DNA of 64,000 nt from Streptococcus minor DSM 17118 (GTDB lineage Bacteria > Bacillota > Bacilli > Lactobacillales > Streptococcaceae): contig NZ_AQYB01000033.1 of the NCBI RefSeq assembly GCF_000377005.1, positions 496,001 to 560,000 on the forward strand, read 5' to 3'. Each line of letters begins with the position of its first letter. Position 1 is the stretch's first letter. The notes beneath the pieces were generated by a model. It had not been told where the DNA came from. It saw only the letters and a program-made list of their open reading frames with translations, and made no database searches. Both the position numbers and the translations under genes were made by a program. Below are positions 43,129 to 51,918 of the stretch, one piece after another.

Positions 43129-44556
43129 ATGATAAAAATAGAAACTGTATTAAGTATTTTAAGGGAAGATGATAATCTCTTGAACGAAGCTGGAGGCCTT
43201 AGCAAGCTCAGTTTTAGACACATCAGCTATGATAGCCGTCAAGCTACCTCTGATACACTCTTTTTCGTCAAGGGGGCAGCCTTTAAAAAAGAGTTTTTAG
43301 AAAAGGCAGTGGCTACTGGCTTACAGGTCTATGTTAGTCAAATCGACTATCAGGTGGGTATCCCAGTAATTTTAGTGAAGGATGTCAAGCAAGCCATGAG
43401 CCTAATTGCTATGGAATTTTACGATCACCCTGAACGAAAACTAAAACTCCTAGCTTTTACAGGAACCAAGGGCAAGACAACGGCTGCTTATTTTGCCTAC
43501 CATATATTAAAACAAAGCCACAAACCAGCTATGCTATCCACTATGAATACTACCCTAGATGGTCAGACCTTTTTCAAATCCAATTTGACCACACCTGAAA
43601 GTCTAGACCTCTTCAAGATGATGGCGGAGGCTGTAGGGAATGGCATGACCCATCTCATCATGGAAGTCTCCAGCCAAGCTTACCTAGTCAAGCGAGTCTA
43701 TGGCTTAACTTTTGATGTTGGTGTCTTTCTCAATATCAGCCCTGATCATATCGGACCGATAGAACACCCTAATTTCGAAGATTATTTCTATCATAAAAGA
43801 CTCTTGATGGACAATAGTCAAGCTGTCATAGTCAATGCAGGTATGGATAACTTCGAGGTCGTGGCGGAGCAGGTTGCTCAAAAAGACCATGATTTTTATG
43901 GGACCCATACGGAAAATGAGATTCTCTCCAGTCGTGCTTTTTCTTTTGAGGTATCTGGAAAAATGGCCGGTCATTATGATATTCAGCTGATTGGGTATTT
44001 CAATCAGGAAAATGCTACAGCAGCAGGACTTGCTTGTCTCCGTCTAGGAGCTAGTCATACAGATATTCAGGCAGGTATTGCCCAGACTTCTGTACCGGGT
44101 CGCATGGAAGTATTGACCCAGAAAAATGGGGCCAAGGTCTTTGTGGATTACGCTCATAACGGGGACAGCCTAGAGAAACTGTTGTCCGTCGTATCCGAGC
44201 ATCAAACAGGAAAGAATATTCTCGTTCTTGGATCAACTGGCAATAAGGCAGAGAGCCGGCGAGCTGATTTTGGTCGTGTCATTCAAAATAGGCCTGACTT
44301 GCAGGTAATTTTGACTGCAGATGACCCAAACCGTGAAGATCCACAGCACATTGCTGAGGAAATCGCTTCTTATGTTGACCGCCAGTTGACAATCATTGTC
44401 GATCGAGAACAAGCAATCAGGAAGGCCTTATCCTTGACTACTGCACCTTCTGATGCAGTCATCATTGCTGGAAAAGGTGCTGATGCCTATCAAATCGTTC
44501 ACGATGAAAAGGTAGCTTATCCGGGAGATCGTCAAGTAGCTTCCCTTTATTTATAA
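43129..44556 (+). CDS. murE: UDP-N-acetylmuramoyl-L-alanyl-D-glutamate--L-lysine ligase
   Basis: Adds the third residue, L-lysine, to the peptidoglycan stem peptide. The 475-residue Mur ligase has P-loop [20 protein letters not shown] (about residue 105), STMNTTLDG, the central-domain motifs [35 protein letters not shown], and the C-terminal [16 protein letters not shown]. The selectivity motif is [14 protein letters not shown] is the L-lysine type, not the DNPR of the diaminopimelate enzymes. Lysine in position 3 is expected of streptococci. No Shine-Dalgarno; predicted leaderless. Confidence 0.96.
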   Translation: MIKIETVLSILREDDNLLNEAGGLSKLSFRHISYDSRQATSDTLFFVKGAAFKKEFLEKAVATGLQVYVSQIDYQVGIPVILVKDVKQAMSLIAMEFYDHPERKLKLLAFTGTKGKTTAAYFAYHILKQSHKPAMLSTMNTTLDGQTFFKSNLTTPESLDLFKMMAEAVGNGMTHLIMEVSSQAYLVKRVYGLTFDVGVFLNISPDHIGPIEHPNFEDYFYHKRLLMDNSQAVIVNAGMDNFEVVAEQVAQKDHDFYGTHTENEILSSRAFSFEVSGKMAGHYDIQLIGYFNQENATAAGLACLRLGASHTDIQAGIAQTSVPGRMEVLTQKNGAKVFVDYAHNGDSLEKLLSVVSEHQTGKNILVLGSTGNKAESRRADFGRVIQNRPDLQVILTADDPNREDPQHIAEEIASYVDRQLTIIVDREQAIRKALSLTTAPSDAVIIAGKGADAYQIVHDEKVAYPGDRQVASLYL

Positions 44557-44568
44557 GTTTGAACCAGG

Positions 44569-44590
44569 TTTTCCTGGTTTTAATTTTTGC
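44569..44590 (+). terminator. Terminator of murE
   Basis: Stem AACCAGG / CCTGGTT with a TTTT-type loop, followed by T-rich sequence; about 10 nt after the stop. Confidence 0.8.
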
Positions 44591-44704
44591 CAAATTGTCA
44601 GAAAACTATTGTTTTATGAGAAAGTTTTGATATAATAATAATTGAAAACTCTAGAAGTTAGACACATCCTATGGATTGTGTATCGATAGGAAAGGAGGAC
44701 TTTT

Positions 44705-45490
44705 GTGACATCCATTCGAGCTGAAGCCATTCGAGTCGCTTATGAGAGCCAGACTATTATTGATGAACTGTCGACAACGATTCCCAAGGGAAAAATTACT
44801 ACGATTATTGGTTCTAACGGTTGTGGTAAGTCGACTTTACTCAAAGCCTTAACAAGGATTCTTCCTATTCAAAAGGGAATGGTCTACTTGGATGGCCTAG
44901 CTATCAACCAACTCCCTACCAAAAAGGTGGCTAAAAAGTTGGCTCTTCTTCCCCAAGTCTTAGAAGCAACCGAAGGGATTTCCGTCTATGAGTTGGTATC
45001 CTACGGTCGCTTTCCTCATCAAAATGGCTTGGGACATCTCTCCAATCAGGACCGAGAAAAAATCAACTGGGCTATGGAAGTGACTCAAACTACATCTTAT
45101 GCTCGGCTACCTGTGGATGACTTGTCCGGCGGACAGAGGCAGCGAGTCTGGATTGCCATGGCTTTGGCTCAAGATACAGATATCATTTTTCTGGATGAAC
45201 CAACCACCTACTTAGACCTCAACCACCAGTTAGAAGTCTTAGAACTCTTGAAACATTTAAATGAGACTAAACAGAAAACCATTGTTATGGTGCTACATGA
45301 TGTCAATTTGTCAGCTCGTTTTTCAGATTATATGATTGCCATGAAAAAGGGGCAGATTTATCATCATGGGTCTGTTTCTGATATTATGACAGCCGACATC
45401 CTCAAGGAAATCTTTGATATTGAGGGGCAACTGGTACAGGCTCCGGGAAAAGATTACCCCATTTTGCTCACCTATGATTTATTACAGTAA
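44705..45490 (+). CDS. fhuC: Ferric siderophore ABC transporter, ATPase
   Basis: Energises uptake of iron-hydroxamate complexes. The 261-residue protein has Walker A GSNGCGKSTLLKALTR, LPQVLEATEGISVYELVSYGRFPH (FepC-like Q-loop block), signature LSGGQRQRVWIAMAL, Walker B IIFLDEPTTYLDLNHQ, switch His in MVLHDVN. It starts with GTG (44705) after an AAAGGAGGAC; no ATG in frame is near. First of four genes fhuC-fhuD-fhuB-fhuG. The order and the neighbouring murE match the ferrichrome-transport (fhu/fts) locus of other streptococci as I recall it. Promoter: extended -10 TGATATAAT at about 44628. Confidence 0.9.
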   Translation: MTSIRAEAIRVAYESQTIIDELSTTIPKGKITTIIGSNGCGKSTLLKALTRILPIQKGMVYLDGLAINQLPTKKVAKKLALLPQVLEATEGISVYELVSYGRFPHQNGLGHLSNQDREKINWAMEVTQTTSYARLPVDDLSGGQRQRVWIAMALAQDTDIIFLDEPTTYLDLNHQLEVLELLKHLNETKQKTIVMVLHDVNLSARFSDYMIAMKKGQIYHHGSVSDIMTADILKEIFDIEGQLVQAPGKDYPILLTYDLLQ

Positions 45491-45501
45491 AAGGAGAAAA
45501 A

Positions 45502-46431
45502 ATGAAAAAGTTTCTAACATCACTCAGTTTATTCGTTGCCGTTGTCTTTTTAGTAGCTTGCTCAGCTGGACAAAGCGCAAAAAAAGCGGAGCTATCGAGC
45601 ATGCCCACGATAGAAGGCATCGCTTATCATGGTGATATTCCGAAAAACCCTAAAAAAGTTGTTAATTTTACCTATTCTTACACTGGTTATTTGCTACAGT
45701 TGGGAATTGATGTAGCTAGCTATAGCCTAGATTTGGAAAAGGATAGCCCTGCTTTTGGCAACAAACTTAAAGATGCTATACAACTGACTACTGCTGATAC
45801 TGAGGCTATCGCAGCTCAAGAACCAGATCTGATTCTAGTTTTTGCAGGCGATGAGAACTTGGAGACCTTGAAAAAAATTGCTCCTGTCATTGAGATTACT
45901 TATGGCAAGAGTGACTACCTACAAATGCTGAGCGATTTGGGACAAATCTTTGGTAAAGAAAAAGAAGCTCAAGCATGGTTAAGTCAGTGGGAAGAAAAAG
46001 TAGATTTGGCTAAGAATGAGCTAAGCGGACTTATCGATGAAAAGACAACTTTCACTGTGATGGATTTCTTTGATAAGAATATCTATCTGTACGGTGATAA
46101 CTTTGGTCGCGGTGGAGAGTTGGTCTACAAATCACTTGGCTTTGCAGCTCCTGCCAAGGTTCAAGAAGATATCATCAGTAAAGATGGCTGGTTTGGTGTA
46201 TCACAAGAAGCCTTGCCTGATTATATTGGAGACTATGCTCTAGTCAATGTGAATTCGAAAACGACAGAGGCTGCTGCTTCCCTTAAAGAAAGTGACATCT
46301 GGAAGAATTTACCTGCTGTTCAAGCGAACCATATCATCGAAGTAGACTATAACCTTTTCTACTTCTCTGACCCTATGTCCCTAGACCAACAAATTGAAGC
46401 CTTTATTAAGGCTGTAAAAGAGGTCAAGTAA
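45502..46431 (+). CDS. fhuD: Siderophore-binding lipoprotein
   Basis: The extracellular iron-siderophore-binding lipoprotein, 309 residues. Lipoprotein signal with lipobox LVAC, Cys20. Class III binding-protein fold: NPKKVVNFTYSYTGYLLQLGIDVASY, LTTADTEAIAAQEPDLILVF, the conserved backbone helix, and YLYGDNFGRGGELVYKSLGFAAP. This is the FhuD/FecB group. AAAGGAG site, 11 nt behind fhuC. Confidence 0.9.
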   Translation: MKKFLTSLSLFVAVVFLVACSAGQSAKKAELSSMPTIEGIAYHGDIPKNPKKVVNFTYSYTGYLLQLGIDVASYSLDLEKDSPAFGNKLKDAIQLTTADTEAIAAQEPDLILVFAGDENLETLKKIAPVIEITYGKSDYLQMLSDLGQIFGKEKEAQAWLSQWEEKVDLAKNELSGLIDEKTTFTVMDFFDKNIYLYGDNFGRGGELVYKSLGFAAPAKVQEDIISKDGWFGVSQEALPDYIGDYALVNVNSKTTEAAASLKESDIWKNLPAVQANHIIEVDYNLFYFSDPMSLDQQIEAFIKAVKEVK

Positions 46432-46446
46432 AAAGGAAATAAACAC

Positions 46447-47472
46447 ATGAACCAAGAAGAACTTCTTCTTTATCGATTAACGAAGCCAAAGAAAATTTGG
46501 CTTGTTTTTTTAACCATCGCCTCATTCTTTCTGCTGGGCTGCTACTTGGGCCTGCGGTTTGGTGCTGTCTCTTATAGCCATGAACAACTCATGACTGTAC
46601 TTCAGCACCCATTGAGAGATTCTGCGGTCCAAGATGTTATCTTCGATCTTCGTTTTCCTAGAATAATAGCTGCCATCATGATTGGAGCTTCTATGGCCCA
46701 AGCTGGGGCTATGATGCAAGGTATCACGCGCAATGCTATTGCTGATCCTGGCTTGCTAGGTATCAATGCGGGAGCAGGTCTGGCTCTCATCTTGGCTTAT
46801 GCCACTGTGGGAAATTTGCATTACAGTCAGATTTTGTTGATCTGTCTACTCGGCTCTTTTCTATCAGCTATTCTCGTTTTTGGTCTCTCATACCAATCTC
46901 AAAAGGGCTATCATCAGCTGCGTTTAATCCTATCTGGTGCTATGGTTGCTACCCTTTTTTCAGCCATTGGTCAGGCTATAACCATCTACTTTGACCTATC
47001 GACTACAGTCATCGGCTGGCAGGCGGGAGGACTAGTACAAGTCAACTGGAAAATGATAACTATTATTTCTCCTTTTATCATACTAGGTCTCATTTTAGCC
47101 CAAATATTTGCTCATCAGTTGACCATTCTCAATCTCAATGAAACAGTGGCAAAGAACTTGGGACAAAGAACCCTGTTGATGACGCTAGTTTTGCTAGGAA
47201 TTGTTCTTTTACAATCAGCTGCGGCAGTAGCCTTAGTAGGATCGCTTTCATTTGTCGGTCTGATTATCCCTCACTTTATTCGTATGTTTATTGGAAAAAA
47301 CTATCGGCTACTTCTCCCTCTAACAGCTTTTGCAGGAGCTAGCTTCCTTCTCTGGGTAGACTTGATTTGTCGGATTATCAATCCACCGGTAGAAACTCCT
47401 ATCAGTGCCATCATCAGTATCATTGGTCTACCCTGCTTCCTCTGGCTCATCCGAAAGGGGGAACACATATGA
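46447..47472 (+). CDS. fhuB: Siderophore ABC transporter permease, FecCD family
   Basis: A 341-residue permease with about nine to ten helices of the FecCD/BtuC fold. Family blocks: RFPRIIAAIMIGASMAQAGAMMQGITRNAIADPGLLGINAGAGLAL and VALVGSLSFVGLIIPHFIRMFIG, the BtuD/FhuC-coupling loop. Pairs with the next permease to form the channel. AAAAGGAAAT site at the ATG. Overlaps the next gene by 4 bp. Confidence 0.91.
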   Translation: MNQEELLLYRLTKPKKIWLVFLTIASFFLLGCYLGLRFGAVSYSHEQLMTVLQHPLRDSAVQDVIFDLRFPRIIAAIMIGASMAQAGAMMQGITRNAIADPGLLGINAGAGLALILAYATVGNLHYSQILLICLLGSFLSAILVFGLSYQSQKGYHQLRLILSGAMVATLFSAIGQAITIYFDLSTTVIGWQAGGLVQVNWKMITIISPFIILGLILAQIFAHQLTILNLNETVAKNLGQRTLLMTLVLLGIVLLQSAAAVALVGSLSFVGLIIPHFIRMFIGKNYRLLLPLTAFAGASFLLWVDLICRIINPPVETPISAIISIIGLPCFLWLIRKGEHI

Positions 47473-48476
47473 TGAAGAAGAAGCATTTCCTAGGTATCTT
47501 CTCTTTTCTGATTATTCTACTCTTAGTTGGTGGGACACTTTCTCTATCTACTGGTTATTCTCATTCCTCTTTTTTAGATATTCTAGATATGGTAGCAGGA
47601 CGTTCGAATCAATCTACTTTATTCATTGTCAGTCAGATTCGTTTGCCACGTATTTTAGCGACAGTTGTTGGTGGGGCTTCTCTAGCTCTAGCTGGCTTTC
47701 TCTTACAAACTCTGACGCGCAATCCTCTAGCAGATTCAGGCATCTTGGGGATCAATACTGGTGCTGGATTGGCAGTGGCCATTCTAGTTGGCTTATCTAA
47801 TCATATCCATCCTACTCTCTTGGCCTTTATGCCCCTCTTTGCTATGCTGGGTGGAGCTTTGACCACTTTAATAGTTTACCTCATTGCAAAAAAGAAGCAT
47901 TATGGTATCCACCCAACCCGATTGATTATCACAGGCGTAGGGATTTCCAGTATGCTTGCTGGAATCATGGTCAGTATCATCAGTCGCTTGAACGACTTCA
48001 AAATGGAGTATATAGTACAGTGGCTCAGTGGTAGGGTCAATGGTGGTGACTGGACAACTTTAGCTATCTATGCTCCTCTTCTGGTTTTGATTTGGGTACT
48101 TTCGTTTAGTCGCAGTCGTGCTCTCAATATCATGAATCTAAATGACCAAACAGCCATGGCTCTTGGACTTCAGCTACAAAAGGAGCGAATGATTGTCCTA
48201 ATGTTGGCGACTGCTCTTGCAGCATTGAGTGTCGTCTTAGTTGGAAACATCACTTTTGTCGGTCTGATTGCAGGGCATATCACTCGTCATTGGTTAGGTA
48301 ATGACCACCGAATTAGTCTCCCAGCTAGTATGCTAATTGGTAGTAGCCTCCTACTCTTAGCAGATACTATCGGTCGTGTACTCCTAGTAGGAACTGGGAT
48401 CCCAACCGGTATTATCGTCTCCCTTATCGGAGCTCCCTACTTCCTCTATCTTTTGAAACAAACACAGCCCAGTTGA
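47469..48476 (+). CDS. fhuG: Siderophore ABC transporter permease, FecCD family
   Basis: The second permease of the pair, 335 residues, same fold: RLPRILATVVGGASLALAGFLLQTLTRNPLADSGILGINTGAGLAV and SVVLVGNITFVGLIAGHITRHWLGNDHRISLP. The ATG at 47469 overlaps the stop of the first permease (ATGA); a second ATG follows at 47472. The longer frame from 47367 lies inside the first permease in another frame. Last gene of the operon. Confidence 0.91.
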   Translation: MMKKKHFLGIFSFLIILLLVGGTLSLSTGYSHSSFLDILDMVAGRSNQSTLFIVSQIRLPRILATVVGGASLALAGFLLQTLTRNPLADSGILGINTGAGLAVAILVGLSNHIHPTLLAFMPLFAMLGGALTTLIVYLIAKKKHYGIHPTRLIITGVGISSMLAGIMVSIISRLNDFKMEYIVQWLSGRVNGGDWTTLAIYAPLLVLIWVLSFSRSRALNIMNLNDQTAMALGLQLQKERMIVLMLATALAALSVVLVGNITFVGLIAGHITRHWLGNDHRISLPASMLIGSSLLLLADTIGRVLLVGTGIPTGIIVSLIGAPYFLYLLKQTQPS

Positions 48477-48494
48477 GTACCAACTGGGCTCTTT
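48466..48494. terminator. Terminator between the fhu operon and rsuA
   Basis: Perfect 10-bp stem AGCCCAGTTG / CAACTGGGCT (48466-48475, 48481-48490) including the fhuG stop, followed by CTTTCT. Convergent rsuA ends 12 nt beyond. Confidence 0.88.
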
Positions 48495-48501
48495 CTATCT
48501 C

Positions 48502-49221
48502 CTAATCAAAATACGTCATCAAAATCGGAATCTCATCATCTGTTAGCTCCCGATAAGTTCCTGATGATAGAGAATCTTCTAAGATAAAGCCTCCAAATGA
48601 GATTCGTTTGAGATACGTAACCTTGACTCCGTAGGCTAAAAACATCTTTTTAACCTGATGAAACTTCCCTTCTGAAATAGTGATGCGTGCCTTACTATGA
48701 CCTTTTTGACGCGAGAGAACTTCCAGCTGGGCAGGTTTGCAAGTCGTTCCATCTAAAAAAGTCACTCCTTGTTGAAAAAAGTCTGGTGCATCAGAATCTA
48801 AAACATCATTCACCTCTACGTAGTAGACTTTGTTCACATGATGCTTAGGATGCAACATACGAAATCCAAGTGGTCCATTATTAGTCAGGAGGAGTAGTCC
48901 CTCGGTATCTCGGTCCAATCGTCCGATAGGATACACACCAGCAACTCTATCTGTTTCTTGCAACAGATCCAAAACCGTCTGATGCTGATGATCAACACAA
49001 GCAGATAGAACACCAGCTGGTTTATTAAGAATAAAATACCGTTCCTTTTCTGTCCGCAACCTCTCTCCTGCTACTCGAATATCCTGTAGATGGCTATCAA
49101 TAATTAAGCCCGGCTTTGTGACAGTTTGCCCATCAACTGTGATTTGTTTGCTTCGCAATAAGCGTCTCACTTGTTTGCGACTGGCCAAGCCAGTACTGAT
49201 GATTGCATTATCTAGTCTCAT
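48502..49221 (-). CDS. rsuA: 16S rRNA pseudouridine(516) synthase
   Basis: Isomerises U516 in 16S rRNA. The 239-residue enzyme has an N-terminal S4 RNA-binding domain (MRLDNAIISTGLASRKQVRRLLRSKQITVDG) and the catalytic core with the Asp in YPIGRLDRDTEGLLLLTNNGPLGFRMLHPKHHVNKVYYVEV, then the KGKFHQVKKM-type ending ISEGKFHQVKKMFLAYG. Related RsuA/RluB/RluE family members cannot be excluded. No Shine-Dalgarno; a -10 TACAAT ends 6 nt before the ATG, so the message is probably leaderless. Confidence 0.9.
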   Translation of the reverse strand: MRLDNAIISTGLASRKQVRRLLRSKQITVDGQTVTKPGLIIDSHLQDIRVAGERLRTEKERYFILNKPAGVLSACVDHQHQTVLDLLQETDRVAGVYPIGRLDRDTEGLLLLTNNGPLGFRMLHPKHHVNKVYYVEVNDVLDSDAPDFFQQGVTFLDGTTCKPAQLEVLSRQKGHSKARITISEGKFHQVKKMFLAYGVKVTYLKRISFGGFILEDSLSSGTYRELTDDEIPILMTYFD

Positions 49222-49227
49222 GTCTTT

Positions 49228-49236
49228 ATTGTATCA
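49228..49236 (-). promoter_or_regulatory. rsuA extended -10 promoter, leaderless type
   Basis: TGATACAAT on the minus strand (TACAAT at 49228-49233) lies 6 nt before the rsuA ATG. No good -35, but the TG extension compensates. It overlaps the T-run of the nagB terminator. Confidence 0.65.
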
Positions 49237-49271
49237 TAAAAAGAAAAAGAACCCCGAGGCAATCAGGGTTC
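49236..49271 (-). terminator. Terminator of nagB
   Basis: Stem GAACCC / GGGTTC (49249-49254, 49266-49271) with a long T-rich run on the minus strand, 14 nt behind the nagB stop. The T-run forms part of the rsuA promoter. Confidence 0.82.
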
Positions 49272-49284
49272 AAAGGAGGGGAGG

Positions 49285-49986
49285 TTATAGTTTTGAAGCA
49301 GCAGCTTCATCAGCGATAACGATAACATCAGCATGCTGTTGCAATACGCTAGCTGGCAGTTCTTCTGTAATAGGACCATTGACCATCTGGGCTATTGCAT
49401 CGGACTTCTCCTCTCCAAAAGCCAACAAGAGAATGGTTTTGGAGTTCATGATAGAAGCAATCCCCATGGAAATAGCTTGTTTTGGCACATCATCAATAGT
49501 ATCAAAGAAGCGACTATTGGCTTGAATGGTATCCTGAGCCAAGTCTACAACATGAGTAGTAATATCAAAGGATGTTCCTGGCTCGTTAAAGCCAATATGA
49601 CCATTGCGACCAATCCCCAAAATCTGCAGGTCAACAGGATGGCTATCAATAACTGCGTCATAGCGTTTGATCTCTTCCTGCAAATCCTCCGCTAAACCAT
49701 TTGGCAAAAAACTCTGCTTGAAAGGCTTGGCATTAAATAAATGCTCTCTCATAAAATAATCATAGCTCTGCTCATTTTCCACCGGTAAACCCACATATTC
49801 ATCCAGATTTACGCTGGTTACATCGGAAAAATCAAGATTACTCTTGACAATCTCTTGGTAGAGTGGAATAGGGGTGCTACCAGTAGCTAGACCAAGAACC
49901 TTGGCACCAGCTGCCAGCTTTTCTGACAGAATTTCAAAGGCTACTTTTCCACCCGCTTGGGCATCTTTTACAGTTATGATTTTCAT
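49285..49986 (-). CDS. nagB: Glucosamine-6-phosphate deaminase
   Basis: Converts glucosamine-6-phosphate to fructose-6-phosphate and ammonia in amino-sugar breakdown. The 233-residue enzyme has [18 protein letters not shown] (phosphate site), [10 protein letters not shown] (the catalytic Asp), [17 protein letters not shown] and the closing [16 protein letters not shown]. Good AGGAGGACAAC. The promoter is covered by a NagR-type palindrome, so it is induced by amino sugars. Confidence 0.96.
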   Translation of the reverse strand: MKIITVKDAQAGGKVAFEILSEKLAAGAKVLGLATGSTPIPLYQEIVKSNLDFSDVTSVNLDEYVGLPVENEQSYDYFMREHLFNAKPFKQSFLPNGLAEDLQEEIKRYDAVIDSHPVDLQILGIGRNGHIGFNEPGTSFDITTHVVDLAQDTIQANSRFFDTIDDVPKQAISMGIASIMNSKTILLLAFGEEKSDAIAQMVNGPITEELPASVLQQHADVIVIADEAAASKL

Positions 49987-50015
49987 ATTGTTGTCCTCCT
50001 AGAGTTGTCATATTC

Positions 50016-50044
50016 ATTATATGGTATATACCAATTTTTGTCAA
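50016..50044 (-). promoter_or_regulatory. nagB promoter with NagR (dre-type) operator
   Basis: TTGACA (50039-50044) and TATAAT (50016-50021) are 17 nt apart on the minus strand. The spacer holds the perfect palindrome TGGTATATACCA (50022-50033), which fits the GntR/HutC-family NagR (YvoA) dre motif. Confidence 0.85.
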
Positions 50045-50076
50045 CCCCTTTCCCCTAATGCCAAGAAAAAGTATGG

Positions 50077-50082
50077 TATAAT
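50077..50082 (+). promoter_or_regulatory. Extended -10 promoter for the 57-aa membrane protein, leaderless type
   Basis: TGGTATAAT ends 6 nt before the ATG at 50089. There is no Shine-Dalgarno and no -35. Also a candidate start for queA transcription. Confidence 0.65.
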
Positions 50083-50088
50083 AAAAGC

Positions 50089-50262
50089 ATGTTGTACCAA
50101 TTATTGATTCTGTTTTTTATCGGTTTTGGACTGTGTCTGAGTGCCTACTTTCTCCGCAGTCAAAAAGGCCTCAAGTACACCCTGACCCTTATCGGAGGTC
50201 TTCTTATGGCCACTCCCTTTGCTCTACTCATTTACTTTTTATTTATTATTTTTTCTCACTAA
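50089..50262 (+). CDS. 57-residue membrane protein upstream of queA
   Basis: An ORF of 57 codons, ATG 50089 to TAA 50260-50262, between nagB and queA. The product is mostly two hydrophobic helices (about residues 4-22 and 32-55) joined by a short basic loop (RSQKGLKY). No family recognised. It has no Shine-Dalgarno, but TATAAT ends 6 nt before the ATG, so it may be read from a leaderless mRNA. queA begins 8 nt downstream with its own AAGGAC site, so the two are probably one transcript. Confidence 0.7.
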   Translation: MLYQLLILFFIGFGLCLSAYFLRSQKGLKYTLTLIGGLLMATPFALLIYFLFIIFSH

Positions 50263-50270
50263 GGACAACT

Positions 50271-51299
50271 ATGAATACTACAGATTTTGACTTTGATTTA
50301 CCTGAAGAGCTGATTGCTCAAACCCCTTTGGAAGTACGTGATTCCTCCCGCCTACTCATCTTGGACAAAAAACAAAAGACTCTGACAGACAGCCATTTCG
50401 ATGCTATCTTGGACCAGCTAAAGCCCGGTGATGCACTGGTCATGAATAACACCCGAGTATTACCTGCTCGTCTCTATGGCGAAAAACCAGACACACATGG
50501 ACATGTAGAATTGCTTCTGTTGAAAAATACCCAAGCTGATCAGTGGGAAGTCTTAGCCAAACCTGCTAAGCGCCTACGTGTTGGTGCCAGGATTTCCTTT
50601 GGAGATGGTCGTCTCATGGCTACTGTTTTAGAGGAACTAGAGCATGGCGGAAGAATTGTTGAATTTAGCTATGATGGAATTTTTCTTGAAGTCTTGGAAA
50701 GTCTAGGCGAGATGCCTTTGCCACCCTACATTCATGAAAAGCTAGAGGACCGCGAGCGATACCAGACTGTCTACGCTAAAGAAAACGGCTCTGCCGCTGC
50801 TCCGACTGCCGGCCTTCATTTCACAAAAGAGTTGTTGGAGCAAATCGAAGCCAAAGGAGTTCATTTGGTTTACTTAACCCTTCATGTCGGCCTAGGAACC
50901 TTCCGCCCTGTGTCAGTAGACAATGTGGAGGAACATGAGATGCATTCTGAATATTACCAACTCAGCCAAGAAGCTGCCGATACCCTCAACCACGTCAAGA
51001 AAAATGGAGGACGAGTGGTAGCTGTCGGTACGACTTCTATCCGCACCTTAGAGACCATTGGCAATAAATTTGATGGTCAACTAGAAGCCGATAGCGGCTG
51101 GACCAATATCTTTATCAAGCCAGGTTATGAGTTCAAAGTAGTGGATGCTTTTTCTACTAACTTTCATCTACCCAAATCAACCCTCGTCATGCTTGTAGCT
51201 GCCTTTGCCGGGCGTGAATTCGTCTTAGAAGCCTACCGTCATGCTGTGGAAGAACGTTACCGCTTCTTCAGCTTTGGCGATGCCATGTTTCTTTCTTAG
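50271..51299 (+). CDS. queA: S-adenosylmethionine:tRNA ribosyltransferase-isomerase
   Basis: Late step of queuosine synthesis: transfers the ribose of SAM to preQ1 on tRNA. The 342-residue enzyme has [49 protein letters not shown] and VGLGTFRPV. The family-typical [13 protein letters not shown] block is present as [17 protein letters not shown]. The start at 50271 ([10 protein letters not shown]) matches the family; the longer frame from 50133 runs through the 57-aa ORF. Followed 11 nt later by an ArgR-type gene. Confidence 0.96.
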   Translation: MNTTDFDFDLPEELIAQTPLEVRDSSRLLILDKKQKTLTDSHFDAILDQLKPGDALVMNNTRVLPARLYGEKPDTHGHVELLLLKNTQADQWEVLAKPAKRLRVGARISFGDGRLMATVLEELEHGGRIVEFSYDGIFLEVLESLGEMPLPPYIHEKLEDRERYQTVYAKENGSAAAPTAGLHFTKELLEQIEAKGVHLVYLTLHVGLGTFRPVSVDNVEEHEMHSEYYQLSQEAADTLNHVKKNGGRVVAVGTTSIRTLETIGNKFDGQLEADSGWTNIFIKPGYEFKVVDAFSTNFHLPKSTLVMLVAAFAGREFVLEAYRHAVEERYRFFSFGDAMFLS

Positions 51300-51310
51300 A
51301 AGGTTAAACT

Positions 51311-51784
51311 ATGAATAAAATTGAAAGCCGTCACCAACTTATCCGCTCGCTGGTCATGGAAAATAAAATCCATACCCAACAAGAGCTACAGGAATTGCTC
51401 CAACTCAATGGGGTTGAAGTGACCCAGTCTACCCTGTCCCGGGATATTAAACTGCTTAATCTGGTCAAGATTAGTGAGGCTGGTACTAGCTACTATGTCA
51501 TCAACAGCATCGCTCCTTCACGCTGGGAGAAACGCCTACGCTTCTACATGGAAGATGCCCTAGTCATGCTCAAGCCCGTCCAACACCAAGTCGTTCTCAA
51601 AACCCTACCTGGTCTGGCTCAGTCTTTTGGATCCATCCTAGATGCCCTAGAAATCCCACAGGTTGTCGCAACTGTCTGCGGAGACGATGTCTGCCTGATT
51701 ATCTGCGAAGATAAGGAGGCAGCCCTAGACTGCTTTGAAACCCTCAAACAATTCACACCACCCTTCTTCTTTAGCAAACGGTAA
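51311..51784 (+). CDS. ArgR family transcription regulator
   Basis: A 157-residue arginine-repressor-type protein. It has an N-terminal winged HTH ([54 protein letters not shown]) and a C-terminal oligomerisation/arginine domain ([41 protein letters not shown]). Streptococci carry several paralogues (ArgR, AhrC and ADI-linked copies), so the exact member is not certain. It lies 12 nt behind queA; arginine deiminase genes elsewhere in this window are a natural target. Ends in a large terminator. Confidence 0.9.
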   Translation: MNKIESRHQLIRSLVMENKIHTQQELQELLQLNGVEVTQSTLSRDIKLLNLVKISEAGTSYYVINSIAPSRWEKRLRFYMEDALVMLKPVQHQVVLKTLPGLAQSFGSILDALEIPQVVATVCGDDVCLIICEDKEAALDCFETLKQFTPPFFFSKR

Positions 51785-51826
51785 CATAATTTCCTATTGA
51801 TGCTAGAAAAGAAGGTCATAAATGAT

Positions 51827-51875
51827 AAAAGGCTTGGAACCACTATTTCTTAGAAACATGGTTCCAGGCCTTTTT
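51827..51875. terminator. Terminator of the queA-argR unit
   Basis: Long stem: AAAAGGC-TTGGAACCA pairs with TGGTTCCA-GGCCTTTTT around a 16-nt loop; T-run at the end for the plus strand. The minus-strand kinase gene ends 44 nt beyond. Confidence 0.88.
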
Positions 51876-51918
51876 GAATACTTGTTTGTCAAGTATTGTT
51901 CTATATAGTGAATGGCTG

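Noticed and set aside
47405..47800. 131-codon plus-strand frame overlapping both permeases
   Set aside because: Ser/Trp/Tyr-rich shifted frame of the second permease gene.
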